In this document: piece after piece, positions 6,528 to 7,187 of the stretch
Numbering within the stretch: position 1 is the first letter of the stretch
Layout: each line of letters opens with the position of its first letter
Source of the DNA: Candidatus Aenigmatarchaeota archaeon
GTDB lineage: Archaea > EX4484-52 > B79-G9
Assembly: GCA_023139785.1 (NCBI GenBank)
Contig: JAGLMX010000027.1
Location: forward strand, 1-7,187
Direction: 5' to 3'
Length of the DNA stretch: 7,187 nt
Program-made: the position numbers and the translations under genes
Notes under the pieces: model-generated
The model's database searches: none
What the model saw: the letters and a program-made list of their open reading frames with translations, nothing else
Told to the model about the DNA's origin: nothing

Positions 6528-6548
6528 ATGCGCATTTTTTGTGCGCAT
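6528..6548. repeat. GC-rich hairpin with T-rich loop (ATGCGCA / TGCGCAT)
   Basis: The arms ATGCGCA (6528-6534) and TGCGCAT (6542-6548) are perfect reverse complements separated by TTTTTTG. Each arm contains the palindrome TGCGCA, so the site is a doubled palindrome in a very AT-rich background. It could be an RNA hairpin at the kinase 3' end or an operator for the downstream basic-protein gene. Confidence 0.45.
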
Positions 6549-6625
6549 GCAAGAAATTTTCTTCTAATTTTTTTGTATTGTTGCTCAAAGTAAAAAATAT
6601 AACTTATATATACCTCTTGCGCACA
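6540..6625. repeat. Inverted octamer pair TGTGCGCA / TGCGCACA flanking the TATA box
   Basis: TGTGCGCA at 6540-6547 recurs inverted as TGCGCACA at 6618-6625, between the TATA box and the inferred start site. A related TGTGCACA palindrome lies at 6458-6465. The positions suit a transcription factor acting on the promoter at 6604-6612, but no regulator is known from this window. Confidence 0.3.
6604..6612 (+). promoter_or_regulatory. Strong TATA box for the basic-protein gene
   Basis: TTATATATA, preceded by an A-rich stretch that could serve as the BRE, is the best match to the archaeal TATA consensus in the window. Initiation is expected near 6632-6637. That gives an untranslated leader of about 70 bases before ATG 6706, carrying an SD. 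Confidence 0.65.
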
Positions 6626-6694
6626 TTTTATTTAGTGAAGTGCTGTACTATCAACAAAAAATTACACTAATTTTACAGTGCATTCAAAAAAGCA

Positions 6695-6700
6695 GGGGAG
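6695..6700 (+). promoter_or_regulatory. Shine-Dalgarno site for the basic-protein gene (GGGGAG)
   Basis: GGGGAG lies 5 bases before ATG 6706 and contains the GGAG part of the archaeal SD. It settles the start codon against an in-frame GTG at 6640 that would add 22 uncharacteristic residues. This is the strongest ribosome binding site in the window, suggesting high expression. Confidence 0.75.
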
Positions 6701-6705
6701 ATATT

Positions 6706-6942
6706 ATGGCAGCAGCAAAAAAGAAAGTCGTGGCTAAGAAAAAAGTAGTTAAGAGAAAGCCAGTGGCAAAAAAGAAAGTTGTACGGAAAGTAGTTAAAAA
6801 GAAAGTCGTGGCTAAGAAAAAAGTAGTTAAGAGAAAGCCAGTGGCAAAAAAGAAAGTTGTCAAAAAGAAACCCGTAAGAAAAGTGGCAGCTAAGAAAAAA
6901 GTAGTCAGGAAAAAGCCTGTCGCAAAAAAGAGAACAAGGTAG
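6706..6942 (+). CDS. Lysine-rich histone H1-tail-like basic protein made of three 26-residue repeats
   Basis: A 78-residue protein composed of only seven residue types (K, V, A, R, P, T and the initial M). It has 34 lysines, 7 arginines and no acidic residue. It consists of KKKVV and KRKPVA blocks that form three 26-residue units (1-26, 27-52, 53-78), the third diverged. The composition resembles the C-terminal tail of eukaryotic linker histone H1 and the bacterial H1-like Hc2 type. There is no histone fold, globular winged helix, zinc motif or membrane segment. Binding of DNA or RNA through charge, perhaps in nucleoid compaction, is inferred from composition alone; a ribosome-associated role is an alternative. 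It has its own strong TATA box and SD and a hairpin 18 bases after its stop, so it is probably a monocistronic, well expressed gene. Confidence 0.85.
   Translation: MAAAKKKVVAKKKVVKRKPVAKKKVVRKVVKKKVVAKKKVVKRKPVAKKKVVKKKPVRKVAAKKKVVRKKPVAKKRTR
6718..6860 (+). repeat. Tandem 78-bp repeat inside the basic-protein gene, two copies identical over 65 bp
   Basis: Bases 6718-6782 and 6796-6860 are identical over 65 bp, at a period of 78 bp (26 codons). A third, diverged copy keeps the same phase: the 17-base string from GCTAAG begins at 6733, 6811 and 6889. Identity that includes synonymous positions indicates recent duplication or gene conversion, and such arrays can change copy number. Confidence 0.9.
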
Positions 6943-6960
6943 GCGTTAAATAGTTCGTTT

Positions 6961-6995
6961 TGGAGGGGAGGTAAATATTACGTCCCTTCCCTCCA
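6961..6995 (+). terminator. GC-rich hairpin between the convergent basic-protein and ahcY genes
   Basis: TGGAGGGGAGG (6961-6971) pairs with 6985-6995 as an 11-bp stem with one G-U wobble, read on the + strand, and a 13-base loop. The right arm lies inside the last codons of the minus-strand ahcY gene. A T5 run at 7009-7013 follows. It probably marks or stabilises the 3' end of the basic-protein mRNA. On the minus strand the wobble becomes an A-C mismatch, so the structure is better for + transcripts. Confidence 0.5.
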
Positions 6996-7187
6996 ACTTA
7001 CAAGATACTTTTTCTGCTCGTCTGTGAGCTTATCATGTTTTATTCCAAGAGCATCAAGATGTATTTGTGCAACTTCTTCGTCGACCTCTTTAGGCAGTGT
7101 GTATACTTTGGCTTCAAGATTGCCTCTGTTTTTGACAGCATACTCTACTGCAAGTGCCTGGTCGCAGAATGAGAATGACATCACAAG
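6978..7187 (-). CDS. ahcY: S-adenosylhomocysteine hydrolase, C-terminal end (5' part outside window)
   Basis: The last 69 residues of adenosylhomocysteinase, which reversibly hydrolyses S-adenosylhomocysteine to adenosine and homocysteine, using bound NAD, and so relieves product inhibition of SAM-dependent methyltransferases. The C-terminal pattern is seen: MSFSFCDQALAVEYAVKN, LEAKVYTLPKEVDEEVA, then LGIKHDKLTDEQKKYL and the end SWREGT. The ending resembles the shorter archaeal and Thermotoga type, without the C-terminal KPDHYRY-like tail found in eukaryotic and many bacterial enzymes. The frame stays open to the window edge, so the start, NAD-binding domain and catalytic residues lie outside. 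The gene is convergent with the basic-protein gene, leaving 35 bases between the stop codons. The stop is TAA (complement of 6978-6980). Confidence 0.93.
   Translation of the reverse strand, partial: LVMSFSFCDQALAVEYAVKNRGNLEAKVYTLPKEVDEEVAQIHLDALGIKHDKLTDEQKKYLVSWREGT

Larger units (their letters stand above)
6483..6574 (+). terminator. Multiple oligo-T termination region after the kinase gene
   Basis: Five T runs lie in about 90 bases: T7 at 6483-6489, T6 at 6504-6509, T5 at 6520-6524, T6 at 6535-6540 and T7 at 6568-6574. This is the pattern expected for staggered archaeal transcription termination at the 3' end of a gene. It would also insulate the downstream promoter. The region is very AT-rich overall, so some runs may be compositional. 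Confidence 0.5.

Noticed and set aside
6640..6705. Upstream GTG start extending the basic protein by 22 residues
   Set aside because: The extension lacks the lysine-rich composition, lies at or just after the expected transcription start, and has no SD; ATG 6706 has a strong one.

Overview
This window is archaeal. The largest RNA polymerase subunit is split into separate A' and A'' genes. The ribosomal proteins L30e, S12 and S7 are of archaeal type. Ribosome binding sites are fragments of AGGAGGTGATCC, the complement of the usual archaeal 16S 3' end, and candidate promoters are archaeal TATA boxes. No sequence feature fixes the lineage. Departures from textbook residues in the polymerase bridge helix and trigger loop, together with a shortened information-processing gene string, make a DPANN-type or other divergent euryarchaeal-side lineage plausible, but this is only a guess.

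Layout. Positions 1-4513 hold a tight + strand transcription and translation operon: the 3' end of rpoB, then rpoA1 (A'), rpoA2 (A'') and rpl30e, with gaps of only 8-17 bases. Their SD elements sit directly on or after the upstream stop codon, which suggests translational coupling. A gap of about 100 bases with its own candidate TATA box follows, then rps12 and rps7 (4612-5654), again coupled through an SD that contains the rps12 stop codon. The gene order matches the conserved archaeal rpo-L30e-nusA-S12-S7-EF2 string, except that nusA is absent between L30e and S12 and no elongation-factor gene follows S7. An SD-like GGTG is left stranded just after the rpl30e stop.

From 5655 the content becomes accessory. 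A 273-base AT-rich intergenic region is followed by a monogenic small P-loop kinase of the AAA_33/COG0645 type (5928-6446), whose arginine codon use differs from that of the operon. A second AT-rich intergenic region (6447-6705) holds several oligo-T runs, two inverted repeats and a strong TATA box. It leads to a 78-residue, extremely basic protein like a histone H1 tail (6706-6942), built of exactly three 26-residue repeats. On the minus strand, convergent with it, is the C-terminal end of S-adenosylhomocysteine hydrolase (6978-7187, running off the window). A GC-rich hairpin spans the 3' end of that gene.

Most of the window is housekeeping. I found no defence system, CRISPR array, mobile element, tRNA or rRNA. 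The points most worth a second look are the repeat-built H1-like protein, the altered RNA polymerase active-site helices, and the possible nusA deletion scar.
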